Source: Parachlamydiales bacterium (GTDB lineage Bacteria > Chlamydiota > Chlamydiia > Chlamydiales > JAEMRK01). Taken from it: DNA of 37,591 bases. The DNA lies in the NCBI GenBank assembly GCA_016463375.1, contig JAEMRK010000001.1, positions 100,229-137,819 of the forward strand, in the 5' to 3' direction. Positions within the stretch are counted from its first letter, which is position 1, and each line of letters begins with the position of its first letter. Below, piece after piece: positions 17,797 through 24,810 of the stretch. Under the pieces are notes generated by a model that was not told the DNA's origin, did no database searches, and worked only from the letters and a program-made list of their open reading frames with translations. Made by a program: the position numbers and the translations under genes.

Positions 17797-19181
17797 ATTG
17801 TGCGTATAATTGGTAAAGGGCTCGAAGATGCTATTGGTATTACAGCATCTTCCGCGGCTTCTTCAAGGTGAATATCGGCACCTAAAGACCCCAACTTTTC
17901 AATTAGATTTTCATAACCGCGTGTCAGATAAGGTAGACCATACAACGTGCTTGTATCAGGAGCCAATAATGCAGCCAAAACATAGGCAAAACCTGCCCTT
18001 AAGTCCGGTATCATAATATCGCGACTAATAAGAGGTGTTGGACCTTTGATGATAATGCTATGGTAGAAGTTATGCGCATTGTAACGGCACGATTTTCCAC
18101 CAAGGCATTGCTTAAATAATTCTATATCTGCTCCCATCTCTTTTAAAGTACTAGTGTAACCAAATCTATTTTCGTAAACCGTTTCATGAACAACAGATGA
18201 ACCTGTAGCTTGCGTTAATAAAACAACAAATGGTTGTTGAGAATCGGTTGTAAAACCTGGATAAACATCAGTTTCTAAATGAAGACCACCTTGCAATGGT
18301 CCATTATAGAAAAACTCGATACCGTTCTCACGCACTTCAAATCCTCCACCCACTTCCCTGAGTTTGTTGAGGAAAGTCAGCATGGGAGCGTGTTGTGCCC
18401 CTTCAACAAAAACCCGGCCCTTAGTGCTGATTGCTGCCATGCCAAATGATGCGGCTTCTAAACGATCGGGTATTATCGTATGCTCAACATCATAAAATTT
18501 GCGTGTCCCTTGAATACGAATAGTGCGGTCAGCATCGAGTGTGATGATAGCACCGAGCTTTTGTAGGAATAAAATTAAGTCGACGATTTCAGGTTCAATA
18601 GCTGCATTGTGAATGACAGTCGTGCCTCTGGCGCGCACAGCTGCAAGTATACTATTTTCAGTTGCACCCACTGATGGATATTTAAGTGTAATTTCAGCTC
18701 CATGCAAACCTTGATGAGCATGAGCGAAATATGCTCCTTCTTTTTTCATATTGCGGTATTCGATTACTGCGCCCAGTTTTTCTAAAGCTTGTATATGAAA
18801 ATCAACTGACCGCTGCCCTATTTGACAACCACCCGCCGTTGGCACGATAATATCTTCATCTGTTCGACCAAGTAAGGCACCGATCATTAAAATAGGAATG
18901 CGATTCGATCCAGAAAATCTTTGAGGTACATAAGAAGACTTAAGTTCTCGGGTGATGATTTCTAATGTTCCAGATTCTTTATCCCACTGAACTTCAGAGC
19001 CAATTTCTTCGCACAACGCAACTGTAATATCGACATCGCCAATATTGGGAACATTATGAAAAACACATCGCCTATCAGATAGCAAAGACGCCACAAGAAG
19101 TTTTGTTGTTGCATTTTTGGCTCCAGCAGCCTTGACTTGACCTTGCAGGGGAACTCCCCCTTTAATCTTCAATACGTCCAT
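17793..19181 (-). CDS. murA: UDP-N-acetylglucosamine 1-carboxyvinyltransferase
   Basis: First committed step of peptidoglycan precursor synthesis: transfer of enolpyruvate from PEP to UDP-GlcNAc in the cytosol. The 462-residue protein is somewhat longer than the usual ~420 because of a C-terminal tail (EEAAEDAVIPIASSSPLP). Conserved sites are GAKNATTK (Lys22-Asn23), AGGCQIGQRSVDF with Cys119 at the position equivalent to E. coli Cys115, and YPGFTTDSQQPF with the catalytic Asp. Chlamydiaceae are known for an Asp at the Cys115 position, linked to fosfomycin resistance, so the Cys here is notable. The gene follows an ATP-grasp gene at a distance of 229 bases and its stop overlaps the small gene after argS. 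Confidence 0.96.
   Translation of the reverse strand: MDVLKIKGGVPLQGQVKAAGAKNATTKLLVASLLSDRRCVFHNVPNIGDVDITVALCEEIGSEVQWDKESGTLEIITRELKSSYVPQRFSGSNRIPILMIGALLGRTDEDIIVPTAGGCQIGQRSVDFHIQALEKLGAVIEYRNMKKEGAYFAHAHQGLHGAEITLKYPSVGATENSILAAVRARGTTVIHNAAIEPEIVDLILFLQKLGAIITLDADRTIRIQGTRKFYDVEHTIIPDRLEAASFGMAAISTKGRVFVEGAQHAPMLTFLNKLREVGGGFEVRENGIEFFYNGPLQGGLHLETDVYPGFTTDSQQPFVVLLTQATGSSVVHETVYENRFGYTSTLKEMGADIELFKQCLGGKSCRYNAHNFYHSIIIKGPTPLISRDIMIPDLRAGFAYVLAALLAPDTSTLYGLPYLTRGYENLIEKLGSLGADIHLEEAAEDAVIPIASSSPLPIIRTI
17824..17852. repeat. 9-bp inverted repeat in the 3' end of murA
   Basis: GAAGATGCT (17824-17832) and AGCATCTTC (17844-17852) are perfect complements around an 11-base loop. It lies inside murA and just past the stop of the facing small gene. 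There is no T run on either side, so it is not a standard intrinsic terminator, but it is the only hairpin near this overlapping tail-to-tail junction. Confidence 0.5.
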
Positions 19182-19207
19182 AGCAGCATCGATCTTCTTT
19201 AGCGGTT

Positions 19208-19258
19208 TTAAGCGCCTTGTGGGCTAATAGATATGGTGGAAAACTTATTGTGAGCCAT
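19208..19258 (-). other. Possible 16-codon leader frame upstream of murA
   Basis: In the 229-base leader of murA the minus strand holds ATG (19256-19258) preceded by GAGG at 8 bases, a better ribosome-binding site than that of murA itself. The frame encodes MAHNKFSTISISPQGA and stops at 19208-19210, 26 bases before the murA start. A hairpin ACACAA-GACT-TTGTGT (19290-19305) lies just upstream. It could be a leader peptide or a chance frame; its composition suggests no attenuation mechanism. Confidence 0.2.
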
Positions 19259-19410
19259 GATTAATGCCTCATAAAGAGAGCAACACCTTACACAAGACTT
19301 TGTGTTCTTGGCAAGTGTCTGCTAGAGCTTTATTATGCGCATCATTTTTGCCCTATGCACCATCCTGGTTCACTTATAAAAAATAATTTTTAAAAAGGGA
19401 ATCTTTTTAG

Positions 19411-20460
19411 TTAAGATAGAGATAAATAAAACTGGGTTTTAAAAGATTGAGTTCTAGAAAGACTTAATTGAAGTTGATTTGGAAGAAGTGGTATGTCCCC
19501 TTCATTAAAGGACATAGTCACACGTTGGTGAGGAAAATGATTTCTTTGAGCCATTAAGGCAACATAGCCCATCGTTTTGCGTAAATTGATTTCAACTACT
19601 GGTATTAATCCATCTTTATCAACGATCATGGCATCAAGTCCAATATGGCCCCAAAATCCCATTCCTCGTATTTTTTTAAGTAAGTCCAAAGCATAACTTC
19701 GATGACTATCGAAAAGATGTTTATCTTCACCGAATAATTTATCTTCATCATCTACTATTGAGGCTCTGTAATTTCCAAGAGGTGTATTTTTTTGTAAAAC
19801 GGCTCCTAAATATAGAATAGAACCCTCTTTTTCAATCATCCATTGTGTACTAAAATCTAAACGCCTGTTTAAAAAAGGCTCCCCTATAAGAACGCCTGAT
19901 GCCATGAGCTCTTTTTTTGCGAACTCAGTCCATTTTGAATCGTCTTTAATTAGGCAATGTCCTCTACCAGCTGTTCCCCAAACTTTCTTTAAAAGTAATG
20001 GGCCTTTGACCGAATTTTTCCAATGGTCAATGTCTTGCATTGTATGTAGTAAAGAAGATCCTAATGGTCTTTTAGTATTGTGGTAGCAAAACAATTTACT
20101 TTGTAATTGTTTTGCTAAATTCCAAGCAGGATAGTCGTAGACATGCCCTTTTTTAAAAGCCCATTTTTCTATTAGTTGTGATGGAGCCCACAAATTAAGA
20201 TTCTGTTGAGACCTTACAGTTTCAAGTGTCATGATATCTGGTCCATCAAAGTATTTAGACATGTGTGCGATATAATCTTGCATGGGTTGATGCGTAACAA
20301 TTAACGAATCTGCCTTTTTTGCATAAATGATGGGCAAAAATTGAAGTAGTAAAGCAAGTGGCGCGCAACAAATCGTAGATTGCAGGTTCTTATTAACCAA
20401 ACCGGCAATCTCCTCTTCAAAAAATGTATTAGCTAAGTGTGTAAAGTGCATCGTTTGCAT
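19411..20460 (-). CDS. ATP-grasp-fold protein of unknown substrate
   Basis: The 349-residue protein has an N-terminal Rossmann-like preATP-grasp region (residues about 1-130) and a C-terminal ATP-grasp domain. Markers are GPLLLKKVWGTAGRGHCLI (about 154-172; Lys and Gly-rich loop for ATP), IGEPFLNRRLDFSTQWMI (about 192-210), and GHIGLDAMIVDKDG followed by VVEINLRKTMGYVA, where the E-I-N-x-R pattern provides magnesium and phosphate ligands. Enzymes of this fold join a carboxylate to an amine or thiol with ATP; the substrate here cannot be inferred. Two Met (20460, 20451) could be the start and neither has a clear ribosome-binding site. It precedes murA on the same strand, so a role in cell-wall or peptide ligation is conceivable but unproven. 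Confidence 0.72.
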   Translation of the reverse strand: MQTMHFTHLANTFFEEEIAGLVNKNLQSTICCAPLALLLQFLPIIYAKKADSLIVTHQPMQDYIAHMSKYFDGPDIMTLETVRSQQNLNLWAPSQLIEKWAFKKGHVYDYPAWNLAKQLQSKLFCYHNTKRPLGSSLLHTMQDIDHWKNSVKGPLLLKKVWGTAGRGHCLIKDDSKWTEFAKKELMASGVLIGEPFLNRRLDFSTQWMIEKEGSILYLGAVLQKNTPLGNYRASIVDDEDKLFGEDKHLFDSHRSYALDLLKKIRGMGFWGHIGLDAMIVDKDGLIPVVEINLRKTMGYVALMAQRNHFPHQRVTMSFNEGDIPLLPNQLQLSLSRTQSFKTQFYLSLS

Positions 20461-20506
20461 ATTTTAAGGGAAAATCGTATCATAGACAACTTTTCTGTAA
20501 CTATTA

Positions 20507-21025
20507 ATGAGCACTATGAATACTTTTTCTGACAAAACTTTCCCCATCATTCGCACTGGCATTGGTCAAGATAGCCACCGATTTATACAAGCCGATATAT
20601 ATAAACCCTGTGTTGTTGCAGGATTAATATTTGAAGATGCACCAGGGTTTAGCGCTAATTCTGACGGAGACGTGGTTTATCATGCGATCTGTAACGCGAT
20701 TACTTCTTTAACGGGAGTTTTAATTCTTGGTGGCATCGCTGATGAACTCTGCTTGAAAGATGGAATCACAGATTCACAAGCCTATTTAGAAGAAGCTCTT
20801 AAAACTCTTGGTAAACAACGAATTACTCATGTCGCTTTGACGATCGAGGGTAAGAAGCCTCATTTTCGCAAACGTGTTTTAGAAATGCGTCAAAAAATTG
20901 CCAGTGTCATGCAGCTCGATGTAAGCCAAGTTGGATTAACGGCAACTACCGGCGAGAGTTTAACCGACTTTGGTTGCGGGGAAGGAATTCAATGCTTTTG
21001 TATATTAACTACAATGGAATTGTAA
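20507..21025 (+). CDS. ispF: 2-C-methyl-D-erythritol 2,4-cyclodiphosphate synthase
   Basis: Fifth step of the MEP isoprenoid pathway: closes CDP-ME 2-phosphate to MEcPP with release of CMP. The 172-residue protein has the metal-binding GIGQDSHRF motif (Asp-x-His) and [13 protein letters not shown] with the third metal His, and ends with [16 protein letters not shown] in the region of the C-terminal TTTE/GR motif (ATTGESL). One divergent stretch reads [20 protein letters not shown] where most IspF proteins have a GDIG..FPDTDP-type motif. ATG 20507 and ATG 20516 are both possible; neither has a strong ribosome-binding site. It is divergent from the ATP-grasp gene across 46 bases and is followed after 59 bases by an anchored unknown protein. 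Confidence 0.93.
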   Translation: MSTMNTFSDKTFPIIRTGIGQDSHRFIQADIYKPCVVAGLIFEDAPGFSANSDGDVVYHAICNAITSLTGVLILGGIADELCLKDGITDSQAYLEEALKTLGKQRITHVALTIEGKKPHFRKRVLEMRQKIASVMQLDVSQVGLTATTGESLTDFGCGEGIQCFCILTTMEL

Positions 21026-21084
21026 TAACAATACTTGCTTGAAAAAAAATTTTTATACATAAACAGGAAAAAAAGAGTAGGCTT

Positions 21085-21918
21085 ATGCGAATTTTAATTT
21101 CCCTGTTAGTTATGTGCGCAACTGCAGCTGGTGGTTGGTATCTTTGGAACCAAAACAGCGATGTGCGAAATTTTATTCAAAGTCACTTAGATTCTGGTAA
21201 TTTCTCAACATTAGAAGTCAGGTATACAGCAGATCAGATTATGGCTCTGCACAAACCAGAACTTTTAAAGACTAGTAATTACAGTTATTTAGAGCCCACA
21301 CTTAAATTTTATCCTTATGCTTTACTAGATGTTAAGTACAGTAACCATCACGATGCAACCCATGAGGGTGTCATCTTGTGGGGGCTTGAAGATGGCGAGA
21401 TGGTTTTAGAAACAGCCAATTGGACTAAAACCCATGGTATTGAAGATTGCATTAACAGCCGTGCTGATAAAACGGACTATCGGTTTATATTTGCTCTATC
21501 TAAAACGGGTGGGCGCGCTGACCGTTCACGTCTTTTGGATGCCTTGCATGTTGAAAGTGAAGTTTTAGATTCCATGGCCGAAAGTTGCCGTAAGAAAAAA
21601 CTGATCGTCCAGCAAGGCAATGAGTACCGTTTACATTTTCATAGACCGTTGATTCAACATGTTCCAGAAACTAAATTGGATCATTGGCTTGTCACAATGC
21701 CATATAAAAATGCAGAACGGATCGGATCTCAATACAGCCTTAGCCAAATCAAAGAAACTGCATACAATCTTTTTGGTAATGATTTTACTGTGCGAAACAT
21801 TGTGGAAATTTATTTACCAGTCTACAGCATCACTGTACAAAATCCAGACGGATCAAGATTTACAACACATTGGAATGCGTTGAACGGCAAACGTTTTACA
21901 AATTCGAGTGTGAAATAA
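21085..21918 (+). CDS. Membrane-anchored unknown protein with winged-helix-like segment
   Basis: A 277-residue protein with an N-terminal hydrophobic helix (residues 2-21, LISLLVMCATAAGGWYLW) that is an uncleaved anchor or signal peptide. The central part, about residues 135-186 (FALSKTGGRADRSRLLDAL, then VLDSMAESCRKKKLIVQ and GNEYRLHF), has the helix-helix-helix-hairpin spacing of a winged-helix domain. The C-terminal part (residues 190-277) has a repeated beta-rich pattern ending TVQNPDGSRFTTHWNALNGK. I recognise no named family. The ribosome-binding site AGGAAAAAAAGAG is 7-20 bases upstream of the ATG. It follows ispF by 59 bases and is closed by a strong terminator 13 bases after its stop. 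A similar gene may occur in other chlamydiae, but I cannot check. Confidence 0.75.
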   Translation: MRILISLLVMCATAAGGWYLWNQNSDVRNFIQSHLDSGNFSTLEVRYTADQIMALHKPELLKTSNYSYLEPTLKFYPYALLDVKYSNHHDATHEGVILWGLEDGEMVLETANWTKTHGIEDCINSRADKTDYRFIFALSKTGGRADRSRLLDALHVESEVLDSMAESCRKKKLIVQQGNEYRLHFHRPLIQHVPETKLDHWLVTMPYKNAERIGSQYSLSQIKETAYNLFGNDFTVRNIVEIYLPVYSITVQNPDGSRFTTHWNALNGKRFTNSSVK

Positions 21919-21930
21919 TTTTGAAAAAAT

Positions 21931-21960
21931 AAAACCTTGGAGCTTGCACTCCAAGGTTTT
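21931..21960. terminator. Bidirectional terminator between unknown gene and tRNA-Ser
   Basis: AAAACCTTGGAG and CTCCAAGGTTTT form a perfect 12-bp stem around CTTGCA, with U-rich ends in both directions. It begins 13 bases after the stop of the plus-strand gene and lies 2 bases beyond the 3' end of the minus-strand tRNA, so it serves both transcripts. Confidence 0.9.
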
Positions 21961-21962
21961 TT

Positions 21963-22049
21963 CGGAAAGGGTGGGATTTGAACCCACGGTACCCTCACGA
22001 GTACGCGTCCTTAGCAGGGACGTGCCTTCGGCCACTCAGCCACCTTTCC
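21963..22049 (-). tRNA. tRNA-Ser (anticodon GCU)
   Basis: The minus strand folds into an 87-base class II tRNA. The acceptor stem is GGAAAGG/CCTTTCC with discriminator G, normal for serine tRNAs. The anticodon arm is CGTCC-CTGCTAA-GGACG, anticodon GCT, reading AGU and AGC codons. A long variable arm (GTACTCGTGAGGGTAC region) and the T arm GTGGG-TTCAAAT-CCCAC complete it. CCA is not encoded (GAA follows), so it depends on CCA-adding enzyme. A37 should receive t6A, made with TsaE. Confidence 0.97.
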
Positions 22050-22066
22050 AACAAAGATAAGTGGAA

Positions 22067-22096
22067 ATGGTATCGGTGATAACCCTTTTTTAGCAA
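22067..22096 (-). promoter_or_regulatory. Candidate promoter for tRNA-Ser
   Basis: On the minus strand TTGCTA (22091-22096) and TACCAT (22067-22072) are 18 bases apart, each matching consensus at 4 of 6 positions. It would start transcription about 10 bases before the tRNA 5' end. Confidence 0.33.
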
Positions 22097-22158
22097 GTTT
22101 GTTTTACGATCTGCATAAGAATATTCTAAATAAATTAATTTACTTACAAAGGTGAGCA

Positions 22159-22188
22159 TTGACTTTGGTCTTTAACTTCAGGTATTTT
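22159..22188 (+). promoter_or_regulatory. Candidate promoter for dnaB
   Basis: TTGACT (22159-22164; 5 of 6) and TATTTT (22183-22188; 4 of 6) with an 18-base spacer lie just upstream of the dnaB ATG. Transcription would begin near 22195, giving a leader of about 20 bases that includes the AAAGG ribosome-binding site at 22206-22210. Confidence 0.45.
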
Positions 22189-22214
22189 TAGTCTTTCCAA
22201 GCCAAAAGGTCCAC

Positions 22215-23672
22215 ATGTCGGAAAAAGAAATCGCCCCCGCAAAAATTAAAATCGCTCCAAATTCTAAAGAATCGGAGATGATGGTTTTAGGTTGTATGCT
22301 GACATCAGTCAACGGCTTAAACATAGCAGCTGATGCTCTGGACGATTCTGATTTTTATTACACTGAACACAAAATCATTTTTCAAGTTTTAAAAACCGCT
22401 TACAAAACTGATAAACCAGCTGACGTCCATCTCGTTGCAGAAGAGCTTAAACGTCTTGGTAAATTAGCAGCTGTTGGCGGTGTATCATACATGACGACAT
22501 TGGCACAATATGCCGGAACGTCTGCTTACGTTGAAGAATACACAGAACTTGTGCGCAACAAATCAATATTGCGTCGCATGATTCAGGCATCACAAATTGT
22601 TGAAAAATTAGCGCTCGATGAACCAGCAGATGTTGGTTGTGCATTGGATGAAGCACAACAACTTTTTTTCAAAATTTCTCAAACTGCCAACCCCATGGCA
22701 GGTGTTTCGATTCGAGAAATTTTGACTGGCGTTAAAGCCCAATCAGGAATGCCCTTCATTAAAGAACTGGAAGAAAGGCAGGAGAGATTTCGATTAAGAG
22801 GTCCAGAAGACGCTGGAATTACAGGTATTCCGACCCATTTTATCGAACTCGATCGCATGTTAAATGGCTTGAATCAATCAAACTTAATGATTCTGGCTGC
22901 ACGCCCTGCCATGGGTAAAACAGCATTGGCTTTGAATATCGCAGAGCATGTTTGTTTCCGTAACAAGATGGCAGTTGGCATCTTCTCGCTTGAGATGAGC
23001 GCCGAACAGTTACTTGGTCGTATCATTTGTTCTCAAGCTCAAGTTGAATCAGAAAAAATCAAAACTGGTTCTTTAGATAGTAATGACTTTCAAAGAATCG
23101 TAGCCGCGATTGGCCAAATGCAAAATTCAACGATGATTATCGACGATCAACCGGGATTGAAAGTCACAGACCTTCGGGCCAGAGCTCGTCGTATGAAAGA
23201 GACTTACAACGTCGAAGTTCTCATTGTCGATTATTTGCAATTGTTGTCGGGCTCTGGGTCATCTCGCAATGTTGATAACCGTCAAAATGAGATCTCAGAA
23301 ATCTCTCGTATGCTTAAAACACTGGCTCGAGAACTTAATATTCCAATTATTTGTTTATCTCAGCTCTCCCGAAAAGTTGAAGACCGTACAGGCCATAGAC
23401 CAATGATGAGTGACTTGCGCGAATCGGGATCGATCGAGCAAGATGCCGACATTGTGATGTTTTTACTTCGTCGTGAATACTATGATCCGCTAGATAAACC
23501 AGGCATGGCTGAACTCATTGTTGCTAAAAATCGTCACGGCGCAGTTGGTAGTGTCAATTTAACATATCGCAAAGAATTCACCCAGTTTGCTAATTATACA
23601 CCTATACAGGCACAAGTAGCTTACGATGTTGAAGCGGAAGCTGCGTTTAATGCATTTACACCTGGTGGATAA
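22215..23672 (+). CDS. dnaB: Replicative DNA helicase DnaB
   Basis: Hexameric 5'-3' helicase of the replication fork, powered by ATP and working with DnaG primase. The 485-residue protein has the N-terminal helical DnaB domain (SKESEMMVLGCMLTS, HKIIFQVLKTAY) and a RecA-fold domain with Walker A AARPAMGKTALALN (about residues 233-246), FSLEMSAEQLLGR, Walker B VEVLIVDYLQLL, and the C-terminal LRESGSIEQDADIVMFLLRR and VAKNRHG motifs. No intein is present. AAAGG stands 4 bases before ATG 22215. The order dnaB, mnmG, lplA is as recalled from Chlamydia, but here a sugar kinase, a mini-protein and a REC-GGDEF gene are inserted between them. Confidence 0.98.
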   Translation: MSEKEIAPAKIKIAPNSKESEMMVLGCMLTSVNGLNIAADALDDSDFYYTEHKIIFQVLKTAYKTDKPADVHLVAEELKRLGKLAAVGGVSYMTTLAQYAGTSAYVEEYTELVRNKSILRRMIQASQIVEKLALDEPADVGCALDEAQQLFFKISQTANPMAGVSIREILTGVKAQSGMPFIKELEERQERFRLRGPEDAGITGIPTHFIELDRMLNGLNQSNLMILAARPAMGKTALALNIAEHVCFRNKMAVGIFSLEMSAEQLLGRIICSQAQVESEKIKTGSLDSNDFQRIVAAIGQMQNSTMIIDDQPGLKVTDLRARARRMKETYNVEVLIVDYLQLLSGSGSSRNVDNRQNEISEISRMLKTLARELNIPIICLSQLSRKVEDRTGHRPMMSDLRESGSIEQDADIVMFLLRREYYDPLDKPGMAELIVAKNRHGAVGSVNLTYRKEFTQFANYTPIQAQVAYDVEAEAAFNAFTPGG

Positions 23673-23681
23673 GGATAACTC

Positions 23682-24560
23682 ATGCGCTTTTTAAACTTTG
23701 GCTCTTTGAACATCGACTACGTCTATCGCGTCCATGAATTAGCACTTCCTGGACAAACTGTTAGCAGTTTTTCTGAATCTAAATTTTTTGGTGGTAAAGG
23801 AGCTATTCAATCTGCAGCTCTTGCTTCTTCTGGATGCCAAGTTTTCCATGCTGGAAAAGTTGGCAAAGATGGCCAAGCTTGTATCGATACACTAAAAAAT
23901 TTGGGAGTCGATACCCACCTGGTTTTAACTGGAGAATATAAAACTGGGATGGCCATCATCCAAGTTGATGATCGTGGTCAAAATTCTATTATTATTGCTT
24001 CTGGCGCAAATAAACAAATTACAACACCAGAAATCGACTTAGCTCTTAAGGAATTTGATTCCGATACTACAGTCCTTTTGCAAAATGAGACGAGCGAAAT
24101 TGGCTATGTGATGCGAAAAGCCAAAGAAAAGGGTATGAAAATTTGCCTTAATCCAGCCCCAATGGACCCATCGATTAGACAACTTCCTTTAAATTTTGTT
24201 GATATTTTAATTTTGAATGAAAGAGAAGCAATGGGACTTGCTGGTGGCGGCACCACAAGAGAAATCGCTGATAGTTTAGGGCACATGTTACCTCAAGCAG
24301 AAATTATTTTAACATTGGGCGATAAGGGCGTATTATACCACTCAGCCAAACAAGAGTTCTATGTGCCCGCTGCAGAATCTAAGGTTATAGACTCTACAGG
24401 CGCTAGTGACGCCTTTTTAGGGTACTATATGGCTGCCATTTCTCAAGGAAAAACTATAGAGGAAAGCCTTAAAATTGGGTGTATAGCCGGAGCCATCTGT
24501 GTCTCAAGGCCAGGTGCTGTTGAATCGGTTCCCAAAAAAGATGAAGTAGAAGCGTTTTAG
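23682..24560 (+). CDS. PfkB-family sugar kinase (ribokinase-like)
   Basis: Phosphorylates a sugar or nucleoside hydroxyl with ATP. The 292-residue protein shows the ribokinase N-terminal motif as FFGGKGAIQSAALASSG (usual form GGKGANQA, with Asn replaced by Ile), a lid region with NLGVDTHLV-like NLGVDTHLVLTGEYKTGM, the NPAPMD segment, TLGDKGVLYH and the catalytic signature DSTGASDAFLGYYMA, where GAGD is changed to GASD but the catalytic Asp is kept. Ribokinase is the nearest class, though the changed sugar-binding Asn leaves substrate open. It starts 9 bases after dnaB with AAGGA upstream, so it is in the same operon. It is not part of the Chlamydia dnaB-mnmG interval as I remember it. Confidence 0.88.
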   Translation: MRFLNFGSLNIDYVYRVHELALPGQTVSSFSESKFFGGKGAIQSAALASSGCQVFHAGKVGKDGQACIDTLKNLGVDTHLVLTGEYKTGMAIIQVDDRGQNSIIIASGANKQITTPEIDLALKEFDSDTTVLLQNETSEIGYVMRKAKEKGMKICLNPAPMDPSIRQLPLNFVDILILNEREAMGLAGGGTTREIADSLGHMLPQAEIILTLGDKGVLYHSAKQEFYVPAAESKVIDSTGASDAFLGYYMAAISQGKTIEESLKIGCIAGAICVSRPGAVESVPKKDEVEAF

Positions 24561-24631
24561 TTTTATTTACTTTTTTCGATGCATTTATTATACTCTTGCT
24601 CCTAATCATATAGATACCCAATGGAGCAGGC

Positions 24632-24721
24632 ATGTCTTCTGTGAAAAAAAAGCGCAGACACAAAATCTCTAAGCACAAGCGCAAAAAACGCAGCCGCCGT
24701 GATCGTCACAAAACGAAATAG
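24632..24721 (+). CDS. 29-residue basic protein, AURKAIP1/COX24 (mS38-type) ribosomal family
   Basis: An ATG at 24632, with GGAG 5 bases upstream, opens a 30-codon frame ending TAG at 24719-24721. The peptide has 17 Lys/Arg and 3 His among 29 residues and begins MSSVKKKRRHKISKHKRKKR. The pattern SSVKxKRRxKxxKHKxKKR is that of the AURKAIP1/COX24 domain, known from the mitochondrial small-subunit protein mS38 and from tiny bacterial homologues bound to rRNA. It therefore is likely a small-subunit ribosomal protein. The gene is below common length cutoffs. It lies between the sugar kinase and mnmG and is followed by its own hairpin. The family match is from motif memory; the coding call is strong because of the ribosome-binding site and composition. 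Confidence 0.85.
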   Translation: MSSVKKKRRHKISKHKRKKRSRRDRHKTK

Positions 24722-24736
24722 TCATTTCTACTCGTA

Positions 24737-24759
24737 AACGGGAAATAAATTTTCCCGTT
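24737..24759 (+). terminator. Hairpin after the mini ribosomal protein gene
   Basis: AACGGGAAA (24737-24745) and TTTCCCGTT (24751-24759) pair perfectly around TAAAT, followed by ATTTG. It is a reasonable intrinsic terminator with a short T run, 15 bases after the stop codon and 51 bases ahead of mnmG, and may allow partial read-through. Confidence 0.65.
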
Positions 24760-24810
24760 ATTTGCCCTCCTTGTTTTAGAACTCTTTGTTAACAATAAGT
24801 TTGTATTTGC

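Noticed and set aside
19335-19379. 14-codon plus-strand hydrophobic frame MRIIFALCTILVHL
   Set aside because: No ribosome-binding site, antisense to the murA leader, and too short to distinguish from chance.
21853-22035. Minus-strand 60-codon frame across the tRNA-Ser
   Set aside because: It overlaps a clear tRNA and a terminator hairpin, so it is not coding.
24469-24684. Minus-strand 71-codon frame opposite the sugar kinase end and mini-protein
   Set aside because: Antisense shadow; the plus-strand mini-protein has the ribosome-binding site and family pattern.
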